From Candidatus Nomurabacteria bacterium RIFOXYD2_FULL_35_12 (GTDB lineage Bacteria; Patescibacteriota; Minisyncoccia; Phycocordibacterales; UBA9973), in the NCBI GenBank assembly GCA_001786365.1, contig MFWK01000001.1, positions 1 to 35,039 of the forward strand: a stretch of 35,039 nt of DNA. The letters run 5' to 3'. How positions within the stretch are numbered: the first letter of the stretch is position 1; the number at the start of each line of letters is the position of its first letter. Below are positions 1 through 7,069 of this stretch, one piece after another. Under the pieces are notes generated by a model. The model saw nothing but the letters and a program-made list of their open reading frames with translations. It had not been told where the DNA came from and did not search any database. The position numbers and the translations under genes were made by a program.

Positions 1-1
1 G

Positions 2-103
2 ATTGGTTTTTCAAAGATTAAAACATTAACATTTATTTCTCTTTCTTTTACTTTTAAATTTATGGGTATTATTTTTATTGGATTAATTGCAAGAGCTTTA
101 TAA
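2..103 (+). CDS. partial C-terminus of a membrane protein (5' end outside window)
   Basis: Frame 2 is open from the window edge to a TAA at 101-103 and encodes about 33 residues. The last part, FMGIIFIGLIARAL, is strongly hydrophobic and reads like a final membrane segment. There is no start inside the window that would make a sensible gene, so this would be the tail of a gene that begins upstream. The stop lies 3 nt before the tRNA-Pro. The stretch is short and AT-rich, so chance openness cannot be excluded. The protein is not recognised. Confidence 0.35.
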   Translation: MGFSKIKTLTFISLSFTFKFMGIIFIGLIARAL

Positions 104-106
104 TAT

Positions 107-177
107 CGGGCCGTAGTATACCGGTCGTACGCATCCTTCGGGAGGATGTAGATTGGGTTCGATTCCCAGCGGCCCGA
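107..177 (+). tRNA. tRNA-Pro (anticodon CGG)
   Basis: A 71-nt cloverleaf folds. The acceptor stem is CGGGCCG pairing with CGGCCCG and the discriminator is A177. The D stem is GTAT/GTAC, the anticodon stem CATCC/GGATG and its loop TTCGGGA. The T arm has loop TTCGATT. The anticodon at 139-141 is CGG, reading proline codon CCG. C1 pairs with G72 as in bacterial tRNA-Pro. CCA is not encoded, so a CCA-adding enzyme is needed. Confidence 0.93.
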
Positions 178-179
178 CA

Positions 180-208
180 TTGCTTTGTTATTTTAACTGA
201 TTTATACT
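180..208 (+). promoter_or_regulatory. promoter for the coiled-coil gene, predicted leaderless
   Basis: TTGCTT at 180-185, a 17-nt spacer and TATACT at 203-208. The ATG at 216 follows the -10 box after only 7 nt, so transcription would start at or next to the start codon. Confidence 0.5.
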
Positions 209-215
209 ATTAAAT

Positions 216-515
216 ATGAAGAAAGTTATAAATGATACAAATAAAGAAATGAAGCATTACTTAGGTTTACTTAATGAAATGCATGGAGAAAATCTAAGGG
301 GAATTAGAGAGGGTTCTATAATTGTGAATAGAAAAATAGATAATATTACAGAAATTTTAGACAAGCATACAAAAATTCTAGATTCTCATACAGAAATGAT
401 AGGTGTTTTAATGGAAGATACTTCGGTAATAAAAAGTGACTTAAAAAGAAAAGTTGATTATGATGATTTCTTATCTTTAGTAAAAAGAGTTCAGAAAATA
501 GAGGCAAAAATTTAA
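216..515 (+). CDS. hypothetical coiled-coil protein
   Basis: A 99-residue charged protein with no signal peptide or membrane segment. Residues about 35-75 show heptad-like spacing of I/L and a repeated pattern around ILDKHTKILDSHTEMI, typical of a short parallel coiled coil. The C-terminus is Lys-rich. It is not recognised as a named family; similar small coiled-coil proteins are common in Patescibacteria and in phages, which does not give a function. The start is supported by the TATACT box 7 nt upstream and the absence of a Shine-Dalgarno sequence. It stands alone between tRNA-Pro and a structured intergenic region. Confidence 0.75.
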   Translation: MKKVINDTNKEMKHYLGLLNEMHGENLRGIREGSIIVNRKIDNITEILDKHTKILDSHTEMIGVLMEDTSVIKSDLKRKVDYDDFLSLVKRVQKIEAKI

Positions 516-540
516 TTATTTATTAAATTGTTTTTATCTG

Positions 541-597
541 TAGCGGGTGGTCGCACTCACATAGGCACATATGTTGGAGTTTCGCCATCACCCGCTT
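541..597 (+). ncRNA. long imperfect stem-loop, candidate structured RNA or terminator
   Basis: The outer arms AGCGGGTG and CACCCGCT pair perfectly. Inside them, TGGTCGCACTCACAT and ATGTTGGAGTTTCGCCA pair with a few mismatches, giving a rod of about 20 bp around a small loop. A T7 run follows about 15 nt later, so termination is possible but the distance is long for an intrinsic terminator. The rest of the gap from 516 to 772 is AT-rich with no coding signal. Confidence 0.4.
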
Positions 598-709
598 CAA
601 ATGAAAACAATTTTTTTATTGACGAAAAATAAAAATAAAAAAGTTATCCACTTTTTTGCCAAAAAAGTATTGTGTTATGTTTTTATAAAGAAGATAATTA
701 AATTGTTCA

Positions 710-742
710 AGCAATAGAAATTTTGGTCGCATTTTTATTGCT
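710..742 (+). promoter_or_regulatory. inverted repeat upstream of the basic peptide gene
   Basis: Arms at 710-721 and 731-742 (AGCAATAGAAAT and ATTTTTATTGCT) form a 12-bp stem with one wobble pair, 30 nt upstream of the ATG at 773. It could be an operator or a leader hairpin. Confidence 0.3.
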
Positions 743-772
743 AACTAATTTAGTAAATAATTTTTAAACTCT

Positions 773-865
773 ATGGCAAAGAAAAAGAAAAAAGTAGCAA
801 AAAGAGGAAAGAGGCGAGCAGTAAAGAGAGGCAAGAGAAAGGTTTCACGAAGAAAGAAGCGATAA
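773..865 (+). CDS. 30-residue highly basic peptide
   Basis: ATG at 773 opens a 30-codon frame ending TAA at 863-865. Most residues are Lys or Arg (it begins MAKKKKKVAKRGKRR), with only V, A, G and S otherwise. The composition is like histone H1 tails, protamine-like nucleoid proteins or very small ribosomal proteins. It does not match the L34, L36 or Thx patterns as I know them. The role may be nucleic-acid binding, which is inference from charge. A strong hairpin terminator follows at once, which supports a separate short transcript. The next gene is secA. Confidence 0.6.
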   Translation: MAKKKKKVAKRGKRRAVKRGKRKVSRRKKR

Positions 866-876
866 ATTTCTTAATC

Positions 877-959
877 AAAAAAGGCGGAACTGAAATTTTT
901 CTGGGAGCAAAAAAGGGTCCAGTTGCTCCAGGCGAAAAACTTCAGTTCCGCCTTTTTTG
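877..959 (+). terminator. long nested hairpin terminator between the basic peptide gene and secA
   Basis: Arms AAAAAAGGCGGAACTGAA and TTCAGTTCCGCCTTTTTT pair almost perfectly and end in a T run. A second stem (GGAGCAA with TTGCTCC) sits inside the loop. The T run ends 15 nt before the secA start. It works in either direction on paper. Because it lies so close to secA it could also influence secA expression. Confidence 0.7.
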
Positions 960-974
960 TGCTAATATATAAAA

Positions 975-3584
975 ATGTCTTTATTTAGCAAAATATTTGG
1001 TGATGAGAGCTCGAAATTCATCAAAAACACAACAAAAACAATAGCTAAAATCAATGCTTTAGAAGTTGATATTTCAAAGCTCGTAGATGCCGATTTTCCA
1101 AAGAAAACACAAGAATTCAAGGATAGGTTGGCAAAAGGGGAAAGTCTAGATTCTATTATGCCTGAAGCTTTTGCTTTGGTGCGAGAAGCAGCCAAGAGGA
1201 ATTTAAAAGAAAGGCATTATGATGTGCAGTTGATCGGAGGCCTTGCGCTCAATAGTGGAAAAATTGCAGAGATGCGAACTGGAGAAGGAAAAACTCTGGT
1301 GGCTGTTCTTCCGGCTTATTTAAATGCGCTTGAAGGCAAAGGTGTTCATATTGTTACGGTAAATGATTATCTTTCTCGCATTGGCGCAGTTTTGATGGGT
1401 CAAGTTTATAATTTCCTCGGACTTTCTGTTGGTGTCATTAATTCAAATAATGTTTCTTATTTATATGATTCTTTAGTAGAAGCTCCGACGCCCGAAGGGG
1501 TCGGAGTCCCGACCGCAAGCGTCGGGAAAGATAAAGAACGTGACACTGTTGGAGAATTTAAAATCGTTTATGATTTTTTGAAGCCGTGTTCTCGAAAAGA
1601 ATCTTACAGAGCGGATGTGACTTATGGGACAAATCACGAATACGGTTTTGATTATTTGCGCGACAATTTAGCTGTATCTGAAGAAGGAGTAGTGCAAAGG
1701 GGGCATCATTATGCGATTGTGGACGAGGTAGACTCTATTTTGATTGACGAAGCGCGAACCCCGCTCATCATTTCCAGTGCCGCCGGTGACTCGGAAGATT
1801 TTTATGTTAGATTTTATCAAATTGCTAAACAGTTGAAGAGAGATACTGATTACAAAGTTGATGAAAAGTTAAAAGCGATAACTTTGACGGATGTGGGTAT
1901 AACAAAAGCTGAACAGCTTTTGGGTGTAGACAATATTTATACGGAAAAAGGAATTAAATATGTTCACCATTTAGAAACAGCAGTAAAAGCCCAAGCTATT
2001 TTTGAAAAAGACAAAGACTATGTGGTAAAGGAAGGCGAAGTCATAATCGTGGATCCTTTTACTGGGCGCCTTCAGCCGGGTAGACGATGGTCCGAAGGAA
2101 TTCATCAAGCTATTGAGGCAAAGGAGGGAGTAAAAATTGAAAAGGAAACTCGTTCAAGCGGTTCTATCACTTTCCAGAATTATTTTAGATTTTATAAAAA
2201 ACTTTCCGGTATGACGGGTACAGCAGAAACTTCAGCGGAAGAGTTTTTGAAAGTTTATGGGCTCGATGTCATTGTTATTCCGACAAATCGTCCAGTGGTT
2301 CGTAAAGATCACAATGATTTAATTTTTCAGACAGAAAAAGGAAAATTCCAAGCGATAGCAAAAAAGGTCAAAGAATTAAATACAAAAGGTGTGCCTGTCC
2401 TGATCGGTACTATTTCAATTGAGAAAAATGAACTCTTGTCCGCTTATTTGCGTCAAGAAGGTGTGCCTCATGTCATTTTGAACGCTAAGAATCATGAAAA
2501 AGAAGGTGAGATTATCGCTCAAGCCGGTAAACGCGGAGCAGTGACTATAGCCACAAACATGGCTGGCCGTGGAATCGATATTAAGCTCGGAGGCAATCCT
2601 CTCGTAAAATCCGAATATGATTTTGTGAAAAGTGCCGGTGGGCTTTTTGTTTTAGGTACTGAAAGGCATGAAGCTAGAAGAATAGACAACCAGCTTCGCG
2701 GACGCTCTGGTAGGCAGGGGGATCCAGGTGAAACGCAGTTTTATGTTTCTCTTGAAGATGACTTAATGCGTGTTTTCGGATCGGAAAAAATACAAACGAT
2801 GATGGGACGTTTTGGCATACCAGAAGATCAGCCGATAGAAAACCGCTTTATTGGGCGCACGCTTGAGGGAGCGCAGGCAAAGATAGAAGGTTTTCATTTT
2901 GATGCTCGAAAAAATACTCTAGAATATGACGATGTGATGAATCATCAGCGTAAGATTATTTACGAAAGACGCAATGTGATGTTGCATTCAAAGAGGGAAG
3001 AAGTTGAAGATTTTCTTCAAGATATTATAAAGTGGAAAGAAAAAGTAGCTCCGACGCCCGAAAGGGTCGGAGTCCCGACTGTAAGCGTCGGGATTGAAGA
3101 AAAGAGAAAGAAATTAGGAGATGATGCGTTTTTTGAAGTTGTTCGTCGTATTGCTCTATACACTACAGACACATTGTGGATGGAACATTTGGAGGCGATG
3201 GATTATTTGCGTTCATCGGTAAATTTACGCGCTTATGGTCAGCGTGAACCGATCGTGGAATATAAAAAAGATGGTTTGATGATGTTTAAGCAAATGGAAG
3301 AAACGTTTAAAGAACAAGTTTGCTCTTTGATTGGCACCATCACAGAGCCGGCAAAAGCTGAAACTAATCAAATAAAACAAACTTTGGTGACTAGCCAGGA
3401 TAATGAGCAAAATGGCATGAAACCTGCCCGCAATGCTTCTAGCATAGCTGATGCAGGCGGGGATATTGGTCGAAATGATCCTTGTCCTTGCGGGGCGATA
3501 AATCCTGCGACTGGCGAGGTTTATAAATATAAAAAATGCGGACTCATCAATGCTCCACAACACAGGAAGTCATTAGTAAATTAA
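975..3584 (+). CDS. secA: preprotein translocase ATPase SecA
   Basis: SecA is the motor that pushes unfolded proteins through SecYEG. Walker A is GEGKT (residues 103-107) and the DEAD-type Walker B is VDEVDSILIDEAR near 249-261. The second helicase lobe contains TNMAGRGIDIKLGG and the QLRGRSGRQGDPG signature. The C-terminus carries a zinc-binding SEC-C motif (CPCG ... KYKKCG) with an extra loop between the cysteines. At 869 residues it is close to normal length, but the helical scaffold/wing region after about residue 690 is short. Three segments (residues about 170-185, 692-706 and 816-829) are translated palindromic repeats not found in canonical SecA. It probably heads a unit with the two genes that follow. 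Confidence 0.97.
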   Translation: MSLFSKIFGDESSKFIKNTTKTIAKINALEVDISKLVDADFPKKTQEFKDRLAKGESLDSIMPEAFALVREAAKRNLKERHYDVQLIGGLALNSGKIAEMRTGEGKTLVAVLPAYLNALEGKGVHIVTVNDYLSRIGAVLMGQVYNFLGLSVGVINSNNVSYLYDSLVEAPTPEGVGVPTASVGKDKERDTVGEFKIVYDFLKPCSRKESYRADVTYGTNHEYGFDYLRDNLAVSEEGVVQRGHHYAIVDEVDSILIDEARTPLIISSAAGDSEDFYVRFYQIAKQLKRDTDYKVDEKLKAITLTDVGITKAEQLLGVDNIYTEKGIKYVHHLETAVKAQAIFEKDKDYVVKEGEVIIVDPFTGRLQPGRRWSEGIHQAIEAKEGVKIEKETRSSGSITFQNYFRFYKKLSGMTGTAETSAEEFLKVYGLDVIVIPTNRPVVRKDHNDLIFQTEKGKFQAIAKKVKELNTKGVPVLIGTISIEKNELLSAYLRQEGVPHVILNAKNHEKEGEIIAQAGKRGAVTIATNMAGRGIDIKLGGNPLVKSEYDFVKSAGGLFVLGTERHEARRIDNQLRGRSGRQGDPGETQFYVSLEDDLMRVFGSEKIQTMMGRFGIPEDQPIENRFIGRTLEGAQAKIEGFHFDARKNTLEYDDVMNHQRKIIYERRNVMLHSKREEVEDFLQDIIKWKEKVAPTPERVGVPTVSVGIEEKRKKLGDDAFFEVVRRIALYTTDTLWMEHLEAMDYLRSSVNLRAYGQREPIVEYKKDGLMMFKQMEETFKEQVCSLIGTITEPAKAETNQIKQTLVTSQDNEQNGMKPARNASSIADAGGDIGRNDPCPCGAINPATGEVYKYKKCGLINAPQHRKSLVN
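1483..1527 (+). repeat. in-frame double palindrome in secA, copy 1
   Basis: Two adjacent hairpins: CTCCGAC...GTCGGAG (1483-1506) and TCCCGAC...GTCGGGA (1507-1527). The 45 nt keep the frame and encode about PTPEGVGVPTASVG, inserted between conserved SecA segments. Confidence 0.85.
3049..3093 (+). repeat. in-frame double palindrome in secA, copy 2
   Basis: Same 45-nt architecture as the copy at 1483, with a few substitutions, encoding about PTPERVGVPTVSVG. Same strand and same reading frame relative to the element. Confidence 0.85.
3420..3462 (+). repeat. in-frame repeat of the PARNA type in secA
   Basis: An element of about 43 nt with CCTGCCCGC and GCAGGCGGG ends encodes KPARNASSIADAGG, in the linker before the SEC-C motif. 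An almost identical copy lies in the cysteine desulfurase gene at 28632. Confidence 0.8.
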
Positions 3585-3593
3585 AAAAATATT

Positions 3594-3821
3594 ATGACAA
3601 CAAATAAAATAAAAATTGGAAAATATCGGCATTTTAAAAATGAAGAGAAAGAATATCAAGTTCTCGGAGTAGCAAAACATTCTGAAACAGGAGAAGAATT
3701 AGTGGTTTACAAGAAACTTTATGATGATTATTCTATGTTCGTTCGTCCACTCGTTATGTTTATGGAAACTGTAGAATTTAACGGTCAAAAAGTTCCTAGG
3801 TTTGAGTATATTGGGGAGTAA
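3594..3821 (+). CDS. DUF1653 family protein
   Basis: A 75-residue protein with the family pattern: YRHFKN near the start, [20 protein letters not shown] in the middle, then [30 protein letters not shown]1653 proteins are small beta-rich domains of unknown function, often found alone or fused to other domains. It starts 9 nt after the secA stop and ends 1 nt before the next start, so it is almost surely cotranscribed with both. No signal peptide is seen. Confidence 0.9.
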   Translation: MTTNKIKIGKYRHFKNEEKEYQVLGVAKHSETGEELVVYKKLYDDYSMFVRPLVMFMETVEFNGQKVPRFEYIGE

Positions 3822-3822
3822 T

Positions 3823-4350
3823 ATGAAAAATTTAGAAAATAAAATAGAACTAGCGAAGCCATCATTGGAACACAGAGACAGTTTTTTTGAAGCTGTTCGA
3901 GAATTTGAGGCTGAAGGGAAAAGTATTTATATGCATGGGGAGAAACCCAATGATGATTTTAACAAGGTTCTTGAAAAAATTAGAAATTATGAAAAGGGAA
4001 TAAATTTACCAGCAGATAGAGTTCCACAGACGGAATTGTGGCTGGTTGAAGGTAATAAATTTATCGGTTGGGTTAAGATTAGGCATCAGCTTAATGAAAA
4101 TTTACTTTTACAAGGTGGGCATATTGGTTATGCAATAAGGCCTTCGGAACGAAAAAAAGGTTATGGGACAAAGATTTTAGAATTAGCTTTATCTGTGGCG
4201 AAAAGTTTAGGAATAGAAAAAGCGTTATTGACTTGCGATGATGACAATTTTGGTTCGGGGAAAATTATAGAGAAAAATGGCGGTATTCTAGAAAATAAAG
4301 TAGATAACGATGGAAAACTTAAAAGGAGATATTGGATAGAGAATAAATAA
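3823..4350 (+). CDS. GNAT family N-acetyltransferase
   Basis: A 175-residue GNAT-fold enzyme that would transfer an acetyl group from acetyl-CoA to an amine; the substrate is unknown. The acetyl-CoA loop is RPSERKKGYGTKILELAL (R-x-x-G-x-G/A type), preceded by the strand GGHIGYAI. The C-terminal half has the usual ALLTCDDDNFGSGKIIEKNGG pattern in which an Asn-containing segment precedes the last helix. I chose the ATG at 3823, one base after the DUF1653 stop, because GGGGAG at 3813-3818 is well placed as a Shine-Dalgarno sequence. A TTG 21 nt upstream would overlap the previous gene without gain. Confidence 0.9.
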   Translation: MKNLENKIELAKPSLEHRDSFFEAVREFEAEGKSIYMHGEKPNDDFNKVLEKIRNYEKGINLPADRVPQTELWLVEGNKFIGWVKIRHQLNENLLLQGGHIGYAIRPSERKKGYGTKILELALSVAKSLGIEKALLTCDDDNFGSGKIIEKNGGILENKVDNDGKLKRRYWIENK

Positions 4351-4415
4351 AATAAAAGAACTTTATTAGCAACAAGATTTTCAAAATAATATTTTTAACG
4401 AAAATTACTTAATTA

Positions 4416-4449
4416 CTATAAAATAATGCGGTCGTCTTATTTTGTAGTA
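4416..4449 (+). repeat. 34-bp hairpin repeat, copy 1
   Basis: Identical to 5030-5063. The arms CTATAAAATAA and TTATTTTGTAG pair around the loop TGCGGTCGTC. It ends where the -10 box of the next gene begins. Confidence 0.85.
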
Positions 4450-4453
4450 TAAT
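4448..4453 (+). promoter_or_regulatory. -10 box, predicted leaderless start of the PaaX/Cas2-like gene
   Basis: TATAAT, 6 nt before the ATG at 4460. No good -35 is seen; the hairpin repeat occupies that region. Confidence 0.5.
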
Positions 4454-4459
4454 AGATTT

Positions 4460-5011
4460 ATGCAAGATAGGATAGATTTAAAGAGAATTATTTTAACAAC
4501 AGTTGCCACTGCTGGAATCTTAGCAATTGCAGTGCTTGCACCGAATGTTTTACAGGTTTTGAAGCCATTTCTTAAAAAGAAAAAACGATATAACTTTAAA
4601 TATTATTTAAATCAAAAAGCAAGAAAACTATTGAAAGATGGTTTGCTTAAAATAGATACAGAAAACGGAAAACAACTCCTTTCATTGACTAAAAAAGGGG
4701 AGCGAAAATTGCTTTATTATCAAATTAAAGAGAAGGAGATACCAAAATGGGATGGGAAATGGAGAGTAGTTACCTTTGATGTGTGGGAAAGTGCTAGGTC
4801 TAAGAGAAATATTTTACGAAACGAAATAAAAGATTTTGGTTTTATTCAATTACAGCGAAGCGTTTGGATTTTTCCTTATGAATGTTCTGAATTTATAGAG
4901 CTTTTGAAGACAGACTTATCTTTTGGTAAAAATATAAGATATATGGTGGTTGAAAACTTAGATCATGACGAGAATCTTATAAAATATTTTGGTTTGAAAT
5001 TGTCTCCTTAA
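4460..5011 (+). CDS. membrane-anchored PaaX/Cas2-like protein
   Basis: A 183-residue protein in three parts. Residues about 10-33 are a hydrophobic segment. Residues about 45-90 look like a winged helix, with LTKKGERKLL as the wing. Residues about 98-180 look like a Cas2/PaaX C-terminal ferredoxin fold: WRVVTFDVWES, with D107 where Cas2 has its metal-binding Asp, followed by LRNEIKDFGFIQLQRSVWIFPYE. Proteins of this design are frequent in Patescibacteria and are often labelled Cas2 or PaaX regulators. No CRISPR array or other cas gene is in the window, so a CRISPR role is not supported. A regulatory or nuclease role is open. Identical hairpin repeats flank the gene. Confidence 0.75.
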   Translation: MQDRIDLKRIILTTVATAGILAIAVLAPNVLQVLKPFLKKKKRYNFKYYLNQKARKLLKDGLLKIDTENGKQLLSLTKKGERKLLYYQIKEKEIPKWDGKWRVVTFDVWESARSKRNILRNEIKDFGFIQLQRSVWIFPYECSEFIELLKTDLSFGKNIRYMVVENLDHDENLIKYFGLKLSP

Positions 5012-5029
5012 TCTTAATTTTCTTTAATG

Positions 5030-5063
5030 CTATAAAATAATGCGGTCGTCTTATTTTGTAGTA
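5030..5063 (+). repeat. 34-bp hairpin repeat, copy 2
   Basis: Exact copy of 4416-4449, downstream of the PaaX/Cas2-like gene and upstream of the PPC gene. Confidence 0.85.
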
Positions 5064-5108
5064 ATGATGGTTTTGTGGTAATGTTTGAATATGTAGGGGA
5101 ATAATTTT

Positions 5109-5504
5109 ATGAGACAACTAACATTTAGATTAAAACCGAATCAGTTATTAAAAGAAGAGATTGAAAAAAGAGCTCAAGACATCAGGGCTGGGGTACTATT
5201 AGCGATTGTCGGGTCTCTTGAAAATGCAAATCTAAGAATGGCTGGTGCGACTTCCGGTAATCAGGTTGTAAAAAATTTTAAAGGACCGTTTGAAATTGTA
5301 GCTGGCACAGGAACAATTTCTCAAGACGGTTGCCATATTCATATTTCAGTTTCTGATAAAGAAGGAAAAGTAATTGGAGGTCATTTAAAAGATGGATGTA
5401 AAATAATCACAACAGCAGAAATTGTATTGGGAGTATTTGATGATGTTTCCTATAAAAGGGTTTATGATAAAGACACTGGTTTTAAGGAATTAACATCAGA
5501 ATAA
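5109..5504 (+). CDS. PPC/DUF296-domain protein (PD1-like)
   Basis: A 131-residue single PPC domain. Visible family features are the GSLENANLRMAG strand-turn and the core HIHISVSDKEGKVIGGHL followed by TTAEIVLG. In plants this domain accompanies AT-hook DNA-binding proteins; bacterial stand-alone versions form trimers and their function is unsettled. AGGGG at about 5094-5098 is a reasonable Shine-Dalgarno sequence for the ATG at 5109. It is the first gene of the run leading into murE, with a 4-nt gap to the next gene. Confidence 0.88.
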   Translation: MRQLTFRLKPNQLLKEEIEKRAQDIRAGVLLAIVGSLENANLRMAGATSGNQVVKNFKGPFEIVAGTGTISQDGCHIHISVSDKEGKVIGGHLKDGCKIITTAEIVLGVFDDVSYKRVYDKDTGFKELTSE

Positions 5505-5508
5505 TTTT

Positions 5509-5841
5509 ATGATTTTTCAGATATTAAAAATTAAGAAGATGGCGAGTGAGGCGACGGATAATCCGGGGAAATTTACAAGTGGGCAGATAAGGGAATTATT
5601 TGTGAGTATGTTAATTGCACCATTGCTTTTTGTTTTATTTCTTTTTGTAATATTTTTTATTTTAGGATTTACTACTTTACTCGGTGGGCCTTTTTTGTTT
5701 TTTAAATTTCTTTTTTGGATATCTTTTATAATTGTATTGAGTATCTTTTATTTTTTAATAAAAATATATCAGCTCATTAGATCTTTGACGAAAGGCGCTG
5801 TCGAGAGTACTTTAAAAGTAGAATCAAAAATCATAGAATAA
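5509..5841 (+). CDS. small membrane protein with two membrane segments
   Basis: A 110-residue protein with a hydrophilic N-terminus, two long hydrophobic stretches (about 32-56 and 62-88) and a charged C-terminus ending in VESKIIE. The family is not recognised. An internal ATG at 5539 (MASEATDN) is preceded by AAGAAG and is a plausible alternative start, giving 100 residues. It ends 1 nt before murE, so it is part of the mur operon. A role in the envelope is possible by context only. Confidence 0.75.
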   Translation: MIFQILKIKKMASEATDNPGKFTSGQIRELFVSMLIAPLLFVLFLFVIFFILGFTTLLGGPFLFFKFLFWISFIIVLSIFYFLIKIYQLIRSLTKGAVESTLKVESKIIE

Positions 5842-5842
5842 T

Positions 5843-7069
5843 ATGCTGAAAAATTTAAAATTAAAGAGGCGGATTATTGCGGCTCTGGCAAGGATGCATT
5901 TTTTTGGCAATCCGTCAGCAAAGATGAAAATCATCGGAGTGACAGGTACAAATGGCAAGACGACGACGGCCACGCTTCTTTATAGGGTTACAAAAGCACT
6001 TGGTTTCAAGGCTGGGCTTATCAGCACTGTAGAAAATATTATTGATGGGAAAGTCGTTGTCGCTCCAGTGGGCAGGGCTGTTCCGGGCACGACTCCAGAC
6101 CCTATAAATTTACATAAATTATTAAATGAAATGGTGGAGGGGGGATGTGAATATGTTTTTATGGAAGTTTCTTCGCATGCTTTAGACCAAAACAGGGTAG
6201 CTGGCATAAATTTTGCTGGTGGAATTTTTACGAATCTGACTCATGATCATCTGGATTATCACAAGAATTTTTATAATTATTTTGAAGCAAAAAAGAAGTT
6301 TTTTAAGATGTTGCCTGCGTCTGCTTTTGCACTTTCTAATGCCGATGATTCATATGGATTGAAAATGTTGGAAGGAATCAAAGCAAGAAAATATACTTAT
6401 GGCCTAAAAAATCAGGGGAATAAGGCTGATTTTAATGAGAGAATTAATACGAGACTTTTAGGAGAATTTAATGCATACAATGTTCTTGCCGTCTCGAGTG
6501 TTTGTTTTTTGCTTGGTTTTGATATGCCTAGAGTAAATAAAATCTTGGAGACCATAGATCCGCCAAAGGGGCGCTTTGAACATTTCACATCTAAGAATGG
6601 TGTTTTAGTTATAGTCGATTATGCGCATACGCCTGATGCGCTCCAAAATGTTTTGAAAACAACAAAAGATATAATCCCGACCAAAGTCGGGACTCCGATA
6701 AAGGTCGGAGAAAAGGGTAAAATTATTTCTGTATTTGGTTGTGGGGGAGACCGTGATCCTTTAAAGCGAAGTGTGATGGGTAAAATAGGAGCGGAATTAT
6801 CTGATATAGCTATTTTTACATCTGATAATCCTCGTAGTGAAAACCCTGATGAAATAATTTCTCAAATGAAAAAAGATTTGACTACATTATTGCTTAAAAA
6901 AATAAGAACAATAGCAAATAGGCATGAGGCAATAATTGAAGCGGTAAAATTGGCTCAAAAAGGGGACATCATTCTCTGCGCTGGCAAAGGTCATGAAAAT
7001 TATCAGGAAATAAAAGGTGTAAAGCATCATTTTGACGATATGGAGGAATTTAAAAAAGTTTATGATTGA
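5843..7069 (+). CDS. murE: UDP-N-acetylmuramyl-tripeptide synthetase MurE
   Basis: MurE adds the third amino acid to UDP-MurNAc-L-Ala-D-Glu using ATP. The Mur-ligase P-loop is GVTGTNGKTTT (residues 32-42). FMEVSSHALDQNR and NLTHDHLDYH are typical of the central domain. The DNPR motif (328-331) is the signature usually linked to meso-diaminopimelate rather than lysine. At 408 residues it is about 80-90 shorter than usual, because the N-terminal UDP-binding domain is almost absent. Residues about 278-289 (IPTKVGTPIKVG) are a palindromic insert. It overlaps the murD start by 8 nt. Confidence 0.95.
   Translation: MLKNLKLKRRIIAALARMHFFGNPSAKMKIIGVTGTNGKTTTATLLYRVTKALGFKAGLISTVENIIDGKVVVAPVGRAVPGTTPDPINLHKLLNEMVEGGCEYVFMEVSSHALDQNRVAGINFAGGIFTNLTHDHLDYHKNFYNYFEAKKKFFKMLPASAFALSNADDSYGLKMLEGIKARKYTYGLKNQGNKADFNERINTRLLGEFNAYNVLAVSSVCFLLGFDMPRVNKILETIDPPKGRFEHFTSKNGVLVIVDYAHTPDALQNVLKTTKDIIPTKVGTPIKVGEKGKIISVFGCGGDRDPLKRSVMGKIGAELSDIAIFTSDNPRSENPDEIISQMKKDLTTLLLKKIRTIANRHEAIIEAVKLAQKGDIILCAGKGHENYQEIKGVKHHFDDMEEFKKVYD
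6675..6710 (+). repeat. in-frame double palindrome in murE
   Basis: TCCCGACC...GGTCGGAG type: hairpin TCCCGAC/GTCGGGA (6675-6692) followed by CTCCGA/TCGGAG (6693-6710). Same two hairpin families as the secA elements, in reverse order, encoding PTKVGTPIKVG. Confidence 0.8.

Noticed and set aside
541..597. A second tRNA next to tRNA-Pro
   Set aside because: There is no T loop, no anticodon arm of proper size and no acceptor plus discriminator geometry.
641..660. Replication origin, from a DnaA-box-like TTATCCAC
   Set aside because: A single imperfect box inside an AT-rich hairpin, with no cluster of boxes and no dnaA, dnaN or rpmH nearby.
1483..3462. Frameshift or assembly error in secA because of the odd segments
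   Set aside because: The inserts keep the frame, recur in other genes and form clean hairpins, so they are real elements rather than errors.
3225..3563. Minus-strand frame opposite the 3' end of secA
   Set aside because: It is antisense to well-conserved SecA sequence and has no start signals.
4416..5063. CRISPR array or cas locus around the Cas2-like gene
   Set aside because: There are only two copies of the repeat, 580 bp apart with a gene between them, and no other cas gene in the window. The Cas2-like fold alone does not make a CRISPR system.
7032..7061. TTG start 30 nt upstream for murD
   Set aside because: ATG 7062 gives the normal MurD N-terminus and the usual short overlap with murE.
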